In this document: positions 1-9,322 of the stretch, one piece after another
Layout: each line of letters opens with the position of its first letter
Numbering within the stretch: the first letter of the stretch is position 1
NCBI GenBank assembly: GCA_902362975.1
Contig: CABIYO010000011.1
Location: forward strand, 1-64,000
Origin: Caryophanales bacterium
GTDB lineage: Bacteria; Bacillota; Bacilli; Exiguobacteriales; Exiguobacteriaceae
Length of the DNA: 64,000 nt
Direction of reading: 5' to 3'
Position numbers and translations under genes: made by a program
The notes under the pieces: model-generated
The model's database searches: none
Told to the model about the DNA's origin: nothing
Seen by the model: only the letters and a program-made list of their open reading frames with translations

Positions 1-105
1 CTTGAGCCCTGTCGAATACAGGTCTCAAGCCGCTTAGGTTGGTTTTCATTATTTACCCTGTCTACTTGACGGGGAGCAGTTCACAACGAGGGAGTGGTTT
101 TTTTT
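1..105 (+). ncRNA. Probable 3' part of a structured RNA (6S-like?), truncated by window start
   Basis: Two hairpins are visible. One spans 1-29, with arms CTTGAG/CTCAAG and CCTGT/ACAGG. The other is CCCTGTC-TACTT-GACGGGG at about 56-74. They are followed by a G-rich arm (ACGAGGGAGTGG) and a T8 tract at about 98-105. That arm has no complement inside the window, so its partner would lie upstream, as in RNAs closed by a long-range stem whose 3' strand also acts as terminator. 6S RNA is one candidate, but no diagnostic sequence is recognised. On the minus strand an ATG at 49-47 has a weak AGGG upstream and stays open to the edge, so a truncated minus-strand gene cannot be excluded. Confidence 0.3.
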
Positions 106-272
106 AGTACAAAAGTAATCATTTTTCATTTTTTGACGTTAATTCGACAAAAAGAGGCTAACCTATTTACCTATTTTTTTAAAAAAAACTTTCGGAACTG
201 TTACAGATTTGTTTCAATGAAATAGTGGATTTTCCAAATTAGGTATATTCAGTAGTCATTATATGAAAGCGA
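106..272 (+). other. AT-rich leader before the fla/che operon
   Basis: About 165 bases, very AT-rich, with no credible gene. The promoter of the 24-kb operon is expected here or further upstream, but I find no convincing pair. TATATT at 244-249 has no good -35, and TTGACG at 133-138 has only TAACCT at an over-long 20-base spacing. No SigD-type GCCGATAT box is seen. Confidence 0.3.
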
Positions 273-650
273 GTGAACGCCGTGAATTGGATTGGTAGTG
301 ACTATCAATTACTCAAGCAAGCCATCAACCATTCTGTTCTTAATCAAAAGGTCATCAGTCATAACCTTTCAAACATTGATACGCCGAACTTCAAGGCCAA
401 ACGGGCCGTGTTTGAACAGACGCTTCAAAGCGAGATGCGACTCAAGCTCCAAGGCGGTCGTCCAAGTGATTCGACCCAGTCGAAAGTCATTGATCGAGCC
501 GGTGGTGCTATGAGGAGCGATGGCAACAATGTCGACTTGGATTATGAGATGAGTGAACTGGCACGAAACCAACTCCAGTACGAGGCGATGATGGAGCAAT
601 TGAATCGTAGACTTGGAGGATTAAAGTCTGTTATTCGAGGAGGTCGTTAA
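273..650 (+). CDS. flgB: Flagellar basal-body rod protein FlgB
   Basis: A 125-residue proximal rod protein, assembled outside the membrane on the MS ring after export through the flagellar type III apparatus. The N-terminal rod signature around VISHNLSNIDTPNFKAK (residues about 28-44) and the coiled C-terminus ending in a hydrophilic helix match FlgB of Bacillus in size and sequence. GTG at 273 is taken as start; a second in-frame GTG at 282 is possible, and the ribosome-binding site is weak for both. It is the first gene of the flagellar operon, and flgC follows after 3 bases. Confidence 0.93.
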   Translation: MNAVNWIGSDYQLLKQAINHSVLNQKVISHNLSNIDTPNFKAKRAVFEQTLQSEMRLKLQGGRPSDSTQSKVIDRAGGAMRSDGNNVDLDYEMSELARNQLQYEAMMEQLNRRLGGLKSVIRGGR

Positions 651-653
651 TCG

Positions 654-1082
654 ATGGGGATGTTTGATAGCTTTCATATTTCAGCATCAGCGTTGACGTC
701 ACAACGTCTGCGGATGGATACCGTGTCGGCGAACATCGCCAACGCTCAGACGACTCGCGGGAAACTCGTGGACGGAGAGTGGCAACCGTATACGCGTAAG
801 ATGACCGTGTTACAAGAAGCACCATTCCGAAAGCGCCTAGACGCCGTCAACGGGGGCGTGCAAGTGTCTCAAATCATCGAAGACGATGCCCCTTATAAAT
901 TGGCCTACAACCCGAATCATCCCGATGCGGACGAGCGAGGGTACGTCCAGATGCCGAATGTCGACCTGCTAAAAGAAATGGTCGACCTGATGGGTGCGAC
1001 TCGCTCATACGAAGCGAACATCGCGGCAATGAATGCATCGAAGGCGATGCTCGTCAAAGCGATGGAGATTGGAAAAGGATAA
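654..1082 (+). CDS. flgC: Flagellar basal-body rod protein FlgC
   Basis: A 142-residue rod protein that stacks distal to FlgB in the flagellar rod. The N-terminal rod motif reads TVSANIANAQTTRG (residues about 23-36). The C-terminus has the usual heptad-like helix ending near MLVKAMEIGKG. The start ATG at 654 follows the GAGGTCG region at the end of flgB. Length and order (flgB-flgC-fliE) are standard for Bacillales. Confidence 0.95.
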   Translation: MGMFDSFHISASALTSQRLRMDTVSANIANAQTTRGKLVDGEWQPYTRKMTVLQEAPFRKRLDAVNGGVQVSQIIEDDAPYKLAYNPNHPDADERGYVQMPNVDLLKEMVDLMGATRSYEANIAAMNASKAMLVKAMEIGKG

Positions 1083-1095
1083 GGAGTGATGAAGG

Positions 1096-1377
1096 ATGCA
1101 AATTAACCCGATTCAATTGATGACCCCAGAAGTCACACCATCAATGAGTAAAACGACCCCATCTCAGTTTGGGTCATATTTGAATGAAGCGATGAACGCA
1201 TTGAATGAGACACAACAAGCGACAAGCCAGGCCCGTAAAGATTTAGCCGTCGGGAAGGCTGACCTTCATCAAGTGATGATCCAAAGCGAAGAGTCGTCGA
1301 TTGCGATGCAACTTGCCATCGAGGTGAGGAATAAGGCTGTTGAGGCCTATCAAGAAATGATGCGAATGCAAGTTTAA
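1096..1377 (+). CDS. fliE: Flagellar hook-basal body protein FliE
   Basis: A 93-residue protein that joins the MS ring (FliF) to the rod and is an early export substrate. The conserved C-terminal half contains VGKADLHQVMIQSEESSIA followed by a helix ending in YQEMMRMQV, typical of FliE. The less conserved N-terminus is rich in Gln, Thr and Ser. A GGAGTGATGAAGG sequence precedes ATG 1096. It sits between flgC and fliF as in B. subtilis. Confidence 0.95.
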   Translation: MQINPIQLMTPEVTPSMSKTTPSQFGSYLNEAMNALNETQQATSQARKDLAVGKADLHQVMIQSEESSIAMQLAIEVRNKAVEAYQEMMRMQV

Positions 1378-1399
1378 TTGTAGAGGATGACACGTTCCG

Positions 1400-2971
1400 A
1401 TGAATGAACAATTAAAAGAACGATTCAAATCCATGACCGAGGCTCTCAAGGCGATGCCAGCGAAGCGTAAACTCGTGTGGGGCATCTCGATTGCGGTCAT
1501 ATTAATCGCGGCCCTCGTGCTCACATTTTTCCTTTCACGCCCGAATATGGCGCCTCTCTACACAAACTTGTCTGCTCAAGAAGCAGGTGAAGTGACGGAG
1601 AAGTTGACAGCGGACGGCGTGCAGTCGGAAATCAAGGCGACTTCGAACGGTGTGAGCGTCTATGTGCCGACTGAAATGGTCGATCAGTTGAAAGTGAGTC
1701 TGGCTGCTGCCGGGATTCCAAAATCCGGTTCAATTGACTACAGTTTCTTCAGTGAAAATGCAGGGTTCGGAACGACAGACCGTGAGATGGCTGTCATCGA
1801 ACGCAGTGCGATGCAGACGGAGCTCGAGCGACTCATTACACAAATCGAAGGAATCAATCAAGCGAAAGTCATCATCTCACTTCCTGAGAAATCAGTCTTC
1901 TTGGCAGAGGATCAAGGTGAGCCGACCGCATCCATCGTTTTGAACATCGGCGCGGGGACGAACTTAGAACCAAACACAGTAAAAGGTCTCTATCATTTGA
2001 TTAGTAAGAGTGTCCCGAACTTGAAGCCGGAAAACATTTCAATCATGGACCAATACTTCACGTATTATGATCTCGACCAGACGGTTGTTGCTGGAGGTTC
2101 TTCATCGGATCCGTTGGCGCTCAAGCGACAAGTCGAAAAAGACGTCCGTCAACAAATTCAGCAGATGCTCTCGGTCCTACTCGGTGAACGGAGCGTACTC
2201 GTTTCCGTCACAGCCGACATCGACACGACACAGACGGCTGAAGAACAGAATCTTGTCACACCCGTCGATGAAGAGAACATGGAAGGGATTGTGACATCTG
2301 CCGAGCGAATCGCTGAAGCGTACACAGGCGGAACAGGAACGACGACAGAAGCGACGGGAACTGGTGAGAACGACACAATCAACTTCCCAGCGGCGACTGG
2401 CGAGGGTACAGAAGAAAGCGAAAAGAATCATGAAATTATCAATTACGAGGTTAATCGCATCACGAAACAGATTCAAAACGCTCCTTACACGATTCGTGAC
2501 CTCGGGGTCCAACTCATCGTTGAACCACCAGATGGCGCGACAAGCATCGACCCGCAGCTAGAGGGCGACCTCGAGACGATGATGTATTCCATCATTCGGA
2601 CGTCGTTAGCGAAGACGGACGAGGCCATCACGGATGCTGAACTTGAACAGAAAGTTGTCGTCGTGTCGAGACCGTTCGCTGAAGTGGAAGAAGTCGCAGC
2701 AACAGAGCAACCGACACCTTGGTGGATGTATGCGGCAGCTGCAGGCGCAGTCATACTCCTTGCCTTGATCTTCTTCGCGATGCGTAGACGCAAGCAAGAG
2801 GTTGTGGAAGAGACGAACGAATGGGAAGTTCCATATGAAGATGAAGTACCTGACCTAGACCTCGAAGAACGAGGCGAAGGTGCAGTGAAGAAGAAACAGT
2901 TAGAAAAATTAGCTGAAAGTAATCCAGAAGAGTTTGCTAAACTGCTTCGTACATGGATGTCTGAGGAGTGA
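1400..2971 (+). CDS. fliF: Flagellar MS-ring protein FliF
   Basis: A 523-residue integral membrane protein forming the MS ring, the platform of the basal body. A first membrane helix lies at about residues 25-46 and a second (WWMYAAAAGAVILLALIFF) at about 443-461. Between them is the large external region with two ring-building domains and a Thr/Gly/Glu-rich insertion at about 305-335. The acidic C-terminal tail (residues about 480-523) is the expected FliG-binding region in the cytoplasm. The TGA overlaps the longest possible fliG start, so the two genes are probably translationally coupled. Confidence 0.96.
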   Translation: MNEQLKERFKSMTEALKAMPAKRKLVWGISIAVILIAALVLTFFLSRPNMAPLYTNLSAQEAGEVTEKLTADGVQSEIKATSNGVSVYVPTEMVDQLKVSLAAAGIPKSGSIDYSFFSENAGFGTTDREMAVIERSAMQTELERLITQIEGINQAKVIISLPEKSVFLAEDQGEPTASIVLNIGAGTNLEPNTVKGLYHLISKSVPNLKPENISIMDQYFTYYDLDQTVVAGGSSSDPLALKRQVEKDVRQQIQQMLSVLLGERSVLVSVTADIDTTQTAEEQNLVTPVDEENMEGIVTSAERIAEAYTGGTGTTTEATGTGENDTINFPAATGEGTEESEKNHEIINYEVNRITKQIQNAPYTIRDLGVQLIVEPPDGATSIDPQLEGDLETMMYSIIRTSLAKTDEAITDAELEQKVVVVSRPFAEVEEVAATEQPTPWWMYAAAAGAVILLALIFFAMRRRKQEVVEETNEWEVPYEDEVPDLDLEERGEGAVKKKQLEKLAESNPEEFAKLLRTWMSEE

Positions 2972-2976
2972 GTAAC

Positions 2977-3984
2977 GTGAACTATGCAAAACAATCAAAT
3001 CGCGAAAAAGCAGCGATGCTCATGATTTCCCTGGGACCTGAAGTGGCAGCGAACGTTTATAAACATCTTTCAGAAGAAGAGATGGAACAATTGACGCTTC
3101 AAATCTCAGCATTAAAAAAGGTGTCACCGGAAGAAAAGGAAAGTATTCTCGGTGAGTTTCACGAACTGGCCATGGCACAAAGCTATATCACTCAAGGTGG
3201 AATCGGATTTGCGAAAACTGTTCTTGAGAAAGCGGTAGGAGAAGAAAAGGCGGTGGCATTGATTCATCGTCTGACGTCTACCTTACAGGTCAGACCGTTC
3301 GAGTTTGCACGAAAAGCAGACCCAAAGCAGTTATTGAACTTTATCCAAAACGAGCATCCTCAGACGATTGCGTTAATCTTAGCGCATTTGGAACCGGTCA
3401 AGTCAGGACAAATCCTGTCAGAACTGCCAGCGGAGATTCAATCGGAAGTCGCAAAACGAATTGCCACGATGGATCGTCTCAATCCAGACGTCATTCATGA
3501 AGTGGAACAAATCCTTGAGAAGAACCTGTCGCAGACGGATATGCAAGATTATGCCCAGTCTGGCGGAATCGAAGCAGTCGTCGAAGTCTTGAACGGTGTA
3601 GACCGGACGACGGAACGCACTATCCTCGATGCGCTCGAAATCGAAGATCCGGAACTCGCAGAAGAAATCAAGAAGCGGATGTTCGTCTTTGAAGATATCG
3701 TCACGCTCGATTCTCGTGCGATTCAACGAATCATTCGCGAAGTGGCGAACGACGATTTGTTGCTCGCGCTCAAGGTTTCTTCAGAGGAAGTCAAACAAAT
3801 CATCTTCAAGAACATGTCCCAACGTATGGTCGATACGTTCAAAGAAGATATGGAATTCATGGGGCCGGTACGGTTGCGTGACGTCGAAGAGGCACAGAGC
3901 CGAATCGTCGGAATCATTCGTCGCCTAGAGGACGTCGGCGAGATTGTAATCAGTCGAGGTGGAGGAGATGACATCGTTGTCTAA
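2977..3984 (+). CDS. fliG: Flagellar motor switch protein FliG
   Basis: About 335 residues. This C-ring protein binds FliF on one side and MotA/FliM on the other, and generates torque and switching. N-, middle and C-terminal FliG domains are recognisable: EKAAMLMISLGPE near the start, EHPQTIALILAHL in the middle, and the charged torque helix around FEDIVTLDSRAIQRI. The frame is open from GTG 2968, but GAGGAG ends at 2968 and sits 8 bases before GTG 2977, so 2977 is the likelier start. It overlaps the start of fliH. Confidence 0.95.
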   Translation: MNYAKQSNREKAAMLMISLGPEVAANVYKHLSEEEMEQLTLQISALKKVSPEEKESILGEFHELAMAQSYITQGGIGFAKTVLEKAVGEEKAVALIHRLTSTLQVRPFEFARKADPKQLLNFIQNEHPQTIALILAHLEPVKSGQILSELPAEIQSEVAKRIATMDRLNPDVIHEVEQILEKNLSQTDMQDYAQSGGIEAVVEVLNGVDRTTERTILDALEIEDPELAEEIKKRMFVFEDIVTLDSRAIQRIIREVANDDLLLALKVSSEEVKQIIFKNMSQRMVDTFKEDMEFMGPVRLRDVEEAQSRIVGIIRRLEDVGEIVISRGGGDDIVV

Positions 3985-4693
3985 TGTAATTAAACGCCAA
4001 CGTGCAACATCGAATACCCCGCAACGAATCGAATCGAAGCGATTAGAAACACCCATCATAGAACCGAATGACATAATCGATCATCACGATGTCATCCAAT
4101 CACGCTATGAGAAGTTGAAGCAGGACGAAGAAGCGTTTCAACAGTTTCAGCAGACGGAAGTCGAACAGTTGGAGCGGTTGAAGCAACAAGTGTTTGAAGA
4201 AGCGCGTTCAGAAGGGTATCAGCAAGGTCTCCTTCGAGGTAGGCAGGACGGATTGGCTGAGTTCGAGAACATCACCACACGATTAAATTCCGTTTCGACC
4301 GAACTTGAACTCATATTTGAAGAAAAATGGAGACAAGCGGAAGAACAACTCATTGAGCTGGCAATCTCGGTCAGTGCACATGTGACAACGGAACTTGTTC
4401 GGAAAGATGAAGAACTCTTTGCGACGATGATTCGTGAACAGATGTCACACATGATTGATGCCGAAGCACTTACAATCTTTGTTCATCCGACACGTCTTGC
4501 CTCGATTCAGCAATTCGAAGCGATGTGGCGGACAGAAGAGACACCCCCTTTGAAATATCGTGGGGACGGATCATTGGGTGAAACGGCAGTCCGAATCGAG
4601 TCGCCACATCGTGGGAATGAAGTCGATTTAACGTATAGTTTCGAACGGATTCAAGCTAAAATCGAGGAGGTTTTAGCGGATGGTGCTTATTGA
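3968..4693 (+). CDS. fliH: Flagellar export ATPase regulator FliH
   Basis: About 241 residues. FliH is a stator-like cytoplasmic partner of the FliI ATPase that docks the export complex to the C-ring. The N-terminus SLSNVIKRQ matches Bacillus FliH. Residues about 40-120 are a charged coiled coil, and the C-terminal half resembles the V-ATPase E-subunit fold. The start is ambiguous: ATG 3968 uses GAGGTG at 3956-3961, while TTG 3977 would use GGAGGAG at 3961-3967 with better spacing. It overlaps fliG by 17 bases and fliI by 14. Confidence 0.9.
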   Translation: MTSLSNVIKRQRATSNTPQRIESKRLETPIIEPNDIIDHHDVIQSRYEKLKQDEEAFQQFQQTEVEQLERLKQQVFEEARSEGYQQGLLRGRQDGLAEFENITTRLNSVSTELELIFEEKWRQAEEQLIELAISVSAHVTTELVRKDEELFATMIREQMSHMIDAEALTIFVHPTRLASIQQFEAMWRTEETPPLKYRGDGSLGETAVRIESPHRGNEVDLTYSFERIQAKIEEVLADGAY

Positions 4694-5999
4694 GCAGGTT
4701 CTTGACTCAATCAAACAGTCTACAGACGGCGAGTTCACACGAAAAATCGGTCGAGTTTGCCGTGTCATCGGATTGATGATTGAGTCGAATGGACCGAGTG
4801 CATTTGTCGGAGAACGCTGTTTGATTGTCCTTCCGTCGAATGAAACGGTTGAAGCAGAGGTTGTCGGATTCAATGAAGAGCGTGTTCTGCTCATGCCATA
4901 CGGTGAAACCACACAAATCGCGCCTGGCTGTCTCGTGAAAGGGACTGGCAAGATGCTTCAAGTTCCTGTAGGAGAAGAGTTGATCGGTCAAGTGCTCGAT
5001 GGTTTAGGTCGTCCTCTGTCAGGTGAACGACTTGTGACCGGTAAGCGTTATAACGTTCAACGTAAACCGCCTAACCCGTTGAATCGACCAAGGATTTTGG
5101 ATGCACTGTCGACCGGTGTCCGGATGATCGATGGGCTGTTGACTGTAGGTAAAGGGCAACGGGTCGGTTTGTTTGCCGGCTCCGGTGTCGGGAAGTCGAC
5201 CTTGCTCGGAATGATCGCCAAACGATCTTCAGCAGATATCAACGTCATCGCCTTGATTGGAGAACGTGGCAGGGAAGTGAAGGAGTTCATCGAAAAGGAG
5301 CTCGGACCAGAAGGCATGGCTCGTTCCGTCGTGATTGTAGCGACAAGCGACCAACCCCCGCTCGACCGGTTGAAGGGAGCCTATACGGCAACCGCGATTG
5401 CCGAGTATTTCAGGGACCAAGGGAAAGAAGTGGTCTTGATGATGGACTCGGTGACACGATTTGCGATGGCGCAGCGTGAGATCGGTCTCGCGACGGGTGA
5501 ACCTCCGACATCGAAAGGGTACACCCCCTCTGTATTCGCCATGTTACCTCAATTATTAGAGCGAAGCGGAACAGCAGCAACTGGGTCGATCACTGCGTTC
5601 TATACGGTCCTCGTCGACGGAGATGATATGAATGAACCGATTGCCGATGCGGTGCGTGGGATTTTAGACGGACACTTCGTCATGGACCGTGCGCTCGCAA
5701 ACCGCGGGCAGTTTCCCGCCATTCATGTACTGAAATCAATCAGTCGAGTCATGAACCAAATCGCTTCTCCGGAACATAAAGAGGCGGCCCAAACGTTTCG
5801 CAGCTGGCTCGCGACCTATATCGATGCGGAAGATTTAATCAATATCGGAGCGTATAAAAAAGGTACCAATCCTGCAATTGATACTGCCGTGGAGAAGTAT
5901 CCATACTTGTTGACGTTTTTGAAACAATCGATTGAAGAAGATGCTGCTTTCGAACAGACGATGACCCACTTGTTACATATCGCACGAGGTGAATCATGA
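4680..5999 (+). CDS. fliI: Flagellum-specific ATP synthase FliI
   Basis: A 439-residue cytoplasmic hexameric ATPase of the flagellar type III export apparatus, related to the F1 beta subunit. Walker A GSGVGKST lies at about residue 167, and the Walker B strand LMMDSVTRFAMAQRE is followed by the conserved TGEPP segment. The gene overlaps the end of fliH and its stop overlaps the ATG of fliJ, so fliH-fliI-fliJ are tightly coupled. Confidence 0.97.
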   Translation: MVLIEQVLDSIKQSTDGEFTRKIGRVCRVIGLMIESNGPSAFVGERCLIVLPSNETVEAEVVGFNEERVLLMPYGETTQIAPGCLVKGTGKMLQVPVGEELIGQVLDGLGRPLSGERLVTGKRYNVQRKPPNPLNRPRILDALSTGVRMIDGLLTVGKGQRVGLFAGSGVGKSTLLGMIAKRSSADINVIALIGERGREVKEFIEKELGPEGMARSVVIVATSDQPPLDRLKGAYTATAIAEYFRDQGKEVVLMMDSVTRFAMAQREIGLATGEPPTSKGYTPSVFAMLPQLLERSGTAATGSITAFYTVLVDGDDMNEPIADAVRGILDGHFVMDRALANRGQFPAIHVLKSISRVMNQIASPEHKEAAQTFRSWLATYIDAEDLINIGAYKKGTNPAIDTAVEKYPYLLTFLKQSIEEDAAFEQTMTHLLHIARGES

Positions 6000-6430
6000 A
6001 TAGACTCATATTAGAACGAATCATGCCGATTGCGGAACATGAAAAAGAAGATGCCGCCATAGAAGTCAGAGGATGTAAGGCAAGACTTGAGACAGAGATG
6101 GAGAAGCTATATGACCTTCTTCTCATGTATGAGTCGCTCATCAAACACCAAGACGAACAATCTGGAAACATCGACCTTCTCATGTCGCAATATCGAGAAA
6201 AGACGCGAGAGCAAGTGAAACGTCAAATCGAAACGCAACAGCTCGTCGTACAACAGGCCCGCAATCGCTACCATTCGTCGCAAGAACGATTGCTCGGTAA
6301 AGTGGTGGAAGAAAAGAAATACGTGACGCTCCATGAAAAGGTAAGCATGCAAGAGATGGCGGTAGCTAAACTTACAGAGCAACAAATGATGGATGAACTT
6401 GCTGTGATTCATCATGGGAAAGGGAAGTAG
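5996..6430 (+). CDS. fliJ: Flagellar export chaperone FliJ
   Basis: A 144-residue, strongly charged, almost entirely coiled-coil protein. FliJ is the stalk-like component that inserts into the FliI ring and promotes gate opening. Sequence similarity within the family is low; identity rests on length, coiled-coil character (long E/K/Q heptads) and position directly after fliI with a 4-base overlap. The stop is one base upstream of the next gene's start. Confidence 0.88.
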   Translation: MNRLILERIMPIAEHEKEDAAIEVRGCKARLETEMEKLYDLLLMYESLIKHQDEQSGNIDLLMSQYREKTREQVKRQIETQQLVVQQARNRYHSSQERLLGKVVEEKKYVTLHEKVSMQEMAVAKLTEQQMMDELAVIHHGKGK

Positions 6431-6431
6431 C

Positions 6432-6998
6432 ATGGCAAAAGAGAACAATAAACGAGGCAAGCAAATGATCGTGGCGTTAGTCCTCATTCCAGCAATCTTC
6501 ATCCTAGTCGGTGGAATCATCGTTATGAACTATGCGATGGACCGTCCACTCTTGTCCGTTCCCTTCTTACAAGTAAGTGATGACGAGAAAACGGAAGCAC
6601 CGAAAAAAACGGAGACGCAAGTGAATGTGACAGGCATCGATTCGGACGCAGCGAATCGATTGAAAGCGGCGAACAGTGAGATTGAAAAACTTCGCAACGA
6701 AAATGTTGAATTGACGAACGAAGTCAAGGCAAGACAAGAAGAAATCAACGATTTGATTCGTGAACGAGATCGACTCGTCTCGGAACTAGAGGCAGCGTCA
6801 AAAGAAGAGGAATCCTCATCTGACGTCGCCAGCGTTTATGAAGAAATGTCAGCCAAGCAGGCGGCAGCCATTATGGGTGAACTCGAAAGCCCTCAAGTTG
6901 CTGAACTGTTAAAGGAGCTATCACCTAAGCAACAGGCAGACATCTTAGGACGAATGAATGCACAACAGGCTGCAGTTGTGACGCAGCTTCTCCAATGA
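6432..6998 (+). CDS. ylxF: MotE-like membrane protein with MgtE-N-like domain (YlxF)
   Basis: About 188 residues. One membrane helix lies near residues 8-32 (IVALVLIPAIFILVGGIIV), a coiled coil at about 70-125, and a C-terminal helical domain resembling the N domain of the magnesium channel MgtE (MSAKQAAAIMGEL, then LSPKQQADILGRM). This is the architecture of YlxF/MotE, found between fliJ and fliK in Bacillus; a chaperone or stator-related role is proposed for the family. The frame is open from 6414, but ATG 6432 just after the fliJ stop, with AAAGGGAAG upstream, is the better start. Confidence 0.85.
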   Translation: MAKENNKRGKQMIVALVLIPAIFILVGGIIVMNYAMDRPLLSVPFLQVSDDEKTEAPKKTETQVNVTGIDSDAANRLKAANSEIEKLRNENVELTNEVKARQEEINDLIRERDRLVSELEAASKEEESSSDVASVYEEMSAKQAAAIMGELESPQVAELLKELSPKQQADILGRMNAQQAAVVTQLLQ

Positions 6999-7020
6999 AC
7001 ACAAGAAGGGAGGGCCAACA

Positions 7021-8109
7021 GTGAATATTGCTTTATTGACACAAGCCATTCAAGGATCGATGGCTCGCACTGGAGCAGTGGAAGGCGAATCACAGGGAGC
7101 AGGCGGATTTTTAAGTCTTCTTTCTGCGATGCTTGCCCCAATGCAAGGCTCTGGGGAGCAGACAGAACTTCCGCCACTGGAAGAAGGTGTGCTTCCTGAA
7201 GGACCAGTCGATTTGGAAAAAGTGGCACAGGAACTCGAAACATGGTTTCAAAAGCCTGATACATTGAAGTGGCTAAAATCACTGCCGCAAGATGCCTATC
7301 GGACGTTTATGGACGCATATGTAGGTTTACTCGGACAATTGTCTACTGCTTCACCTGAGACAGAGATGCCGTCTTCAGTTTTACCGGCGATTGTTCAGAC
7401 GACGACTACACCGAAAGTCCAAATCATAAAGCAAACAGAGGGAAATGCTCAGACGACCAACATGCCACTCACGCAACCTGTCCCAAACCAAGAACTTGCC
7501 AAACAGGTTCAAACGATGCAACGGATCATCACACAGTATAAAGGACCAATCGAAGGTACATTGAATGAAGTTCCCGTCTTGCCAAATGTTGAAACCGTAA
7601 AAATCGCAAAACCTGCGGTACAGCCAAATAACGTAGACTGGATGCCGAAAGGGATGAACTGGTCAAGACCACAAATTGATGTGGATACGGTCATGTATGC
7701 CTCAAAAGGATCGCTTCCTGAAAATTTGCAAGCTCGGATTGAGGCGGCTCTTCAAAAGGCACCGTTCAAAAGTGGGGCGGACGGTTCAAAAGTATTCACC
7801 GTACGATTATATCCAGAACAGTTGGGCGAACTCGTCGTCAAGCTAGAGCGGAAGAATGGGGAACTTGTCGTCAAGATGTTTGCTAGCAATCAAGAGGCGA
7901 AGCAACTGATTCAATCGCAAGTTCAACAGTTGCAACAAACGTTGTCACCCCATTCGCAAAACGTTCGGGTCGAGGTCAACTTGACACAGCAGGCACTCGA
8001 TTCTAAAGCAGCCTTGTCAGATGGTTCTGAGCAACCGGAACACGAACAACCACAAGAACAGCCTAAAGGAGGGTCTGAAGATGACGAGCATCCAACCGAA
8101 GACGAATGA
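7021..8109 (+). CDS. fliK: Flagellar hook-length control protein FliK
   Basis: A 362-residue secreted ruler protein that ends hook growth and switches export specificity. The conserved C-terminal domain is visible at about residues 258-315 ([18 protein letters not shown], then [18 protein letters not shown]). The long N-terminal part is Gln/Thr/Pro-rich and poorly conserved, as expected for a ruler. The tail is highly acidic and Gln-rich. GTG 7021 follows AAGGGAGGG. The last 29 bases overlap flgD, whose ribosome-binding site lies inside fliK. Confidence 0.93.
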   Translation: MNIALLTQAIQGSMARTGAVEGESQGAGGFLSLLSAMLAPMQGSGEQTELPPLEEGVLPEGPVDLEKVAQELETWFQKPDTLKWLKSLPQDAYRTFMDAYVGLLGQLSTASPETEMPSSVLPAIVQTTTTPKVQIIKQTEGNAQTTNMPLTQPVPNQELAKQVQTMQRIITQYKGPIEGTLNEVPVLPNVETVKIAKPAVQPNNVDWMPKGMNWSRPQIDVDTVMYASKGSLPENLQARIEAALQKAPFKSGADGSKVFTVRLYPEQLGELVVKLERKNGELVVKMFASNQEAKQLIQSQVQQLQQTLSPHSQNVRVEVNLTQQALDSKAALSDGSEQPEHEQPQEQPKGGSEDDEHPTEDE

Positions 8110-8509
8110 TTATACATTGCCAGACCAGTCGCTCCCAAAAGCGACGAATCAATACGATAAAGACATGTTTATGAAGTTACTGCTCGCTCAAATCGCGAAC
8201 CAGGACCCGATGTCACCGATGGAAGATAAAGAATTCATCGCACAGATGGCACAATTCTCGTCTCTCGAGCAAATGCAAGCCATCTCAAAACAACTCGACT
8301 CGGTTCTCTTCGACCGTCACATGTCGTTGATTTCTGAATACAGTAGCATGATTGGGAAAACAATCGACTTCACATCGGAAACGAGTGAAGAAATAACGAA
8401 AGGATCGGGTCGAGTCGTTTCTATTTCCCGTAACGACTTAACCGGATATATGGCCGATCTTGAAGACGGCACATCCGTCAGTGTGTACGATATCACATCC
8501 ATCAAATAA
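8081..8509 (+). CDS. flgD: Flagellar hook assembly scaffold FlgD
   Basis: About 142 residues. FlgD caps the growing hook and is removed on completion. The N-terminal signature [20 protein letters not shown] and the AQFSSLEQM motif are diagnostic. The C-terminus is a short beta-rich domain. The reading frame is open from 8021, but ATG 8081 has an ideal AAAGGAGGG about 8 bases upstream and the family N-terminus. It is followed by flgE after 18 bases. Confidence 0.95.
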   Translation: MTSIQPKTNDYTLPDQSLPKATNQYDKDMFMKLLLAQIANQDPMSPMEDKEFIAQMAQFSSLEQMQAISKQLDSVLFDRHMSLISEYSSMIGKTIDFTSETSEEITKGSGRVVSISRNDLTGYMADLEDGTSVSVYDITSIK

Positions 8510-8527
8510 GCATAGGAGGAAAACATT

Positions 8528-9322
8528 ATGTTAAGAGCAATGTACTCAGGAATCAGTGGATTGAAGAACTTCCAATCGAAGCTAGACGTCGTCGGGAACA
8601 ACATCGCCAATGTCAACACGTTCGGTTATAAAAAAGGTCGCGTGACGTTCAAAGACCTCGTGAGTCAACAAGTCGGGAGTGCGTCAGGTGGGAACGGGAC
8701 AACAGCCGGTGGAGTCAACCCGAAGGAAATCGGTCTCGGGGGAACGATGGCTACGGTCGATAACGTATACAACCAAGGAGCGATGCAAAACACGGGACGT
8801 GCCCTTGACGTCGGGATTTCGGGTGAAGGGTTCTTCGCAATTAATGTGAACGGGCAAACACAATATACACGTGCCGGTAACTTCTATACTGATAATGCTG
8901 GAGATATCGTTAACGGTGATGGGGCATATGTCCTTAGTACAACAAATACAAAAATCACTGTTCCAGCCGGTGCTAAATCTCTTTCAATTGGTAAAGATGG
9001 ACAAGTCAGTTATGTAAATGCCGCAGGGGCTTCTGTGAATTTGGGTCAAATTCAAGTCGTTACATTTGCTAACAACGCAGGTCTGTCTAAGGTTGGTGCA
9101 AACAACTATATTCAATCTCAAAACTCTGGCGCACCGAATCCAGGTGTACCCGGAGTCGCTGGTCGCGGTGAGCTTGTCTCAGGTGCACTTGAAATGTCAA
9201 ACGTTGACCTTTCAGAAGAGTTCACAGAAATGATCGTGGCACAGCGTGGATTCCAGGCGAACACACGAATTATCACAACATCGGACGAGATCCTTCAAGA
9301 ACTCGTCAACTTGAAACGCTGA
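8528..9322 (+). CDS. flgE: Flagellar hook protein FlgE
   Basis: A 264-residue hook subunit, the same length as the B. subtilis fla/che hook protein. The N-terminus carries the rod/hook signature NNIANVNTFGYKKGRV (residues about 23-38) and the C-terminus the invariant helix FTEMIVAQRGFQANTRIITTSDEILQ, split over about 233-260. ATG 8528 is preceded by AGGAGG. The middle of the gene (about 8880-9130) is clearly more AT-rich than its flanks and encodes the exposed, variable part of the hook (see findings). The stop overlaps the start of swrD. Confidence 0.95.
   Translation: MLRAMYSGISGLKNFQSKLDVVGNNIANVNTFGYKKGRVTFKDLVSQQVGSASGGNGTTAGGVNPKEIGLGGTMATVDNVYNQGAMQNTGRALDVGISGEGFFAINVNGQTQYTRAGNFYTDNAGDIVNGDGAYVLSTTNTKITVPAGAKSLSIGKDGQVSYVNAAGASVNLGQIQVVTFANNAGLSKVGANNYIQSQNSGAPNPGVPGVAGRGELVSGALEMSNVDLSEEFTEMIVAQRGFQANTRIITTSDEILQELVNLKR

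Noticed and set aside
2485..2994. 169-codon minus-strand open frame over fliF
   Set aside because: Shadow of the FliF C-terminus; no ribosome-binding site or promoter context on that strand.
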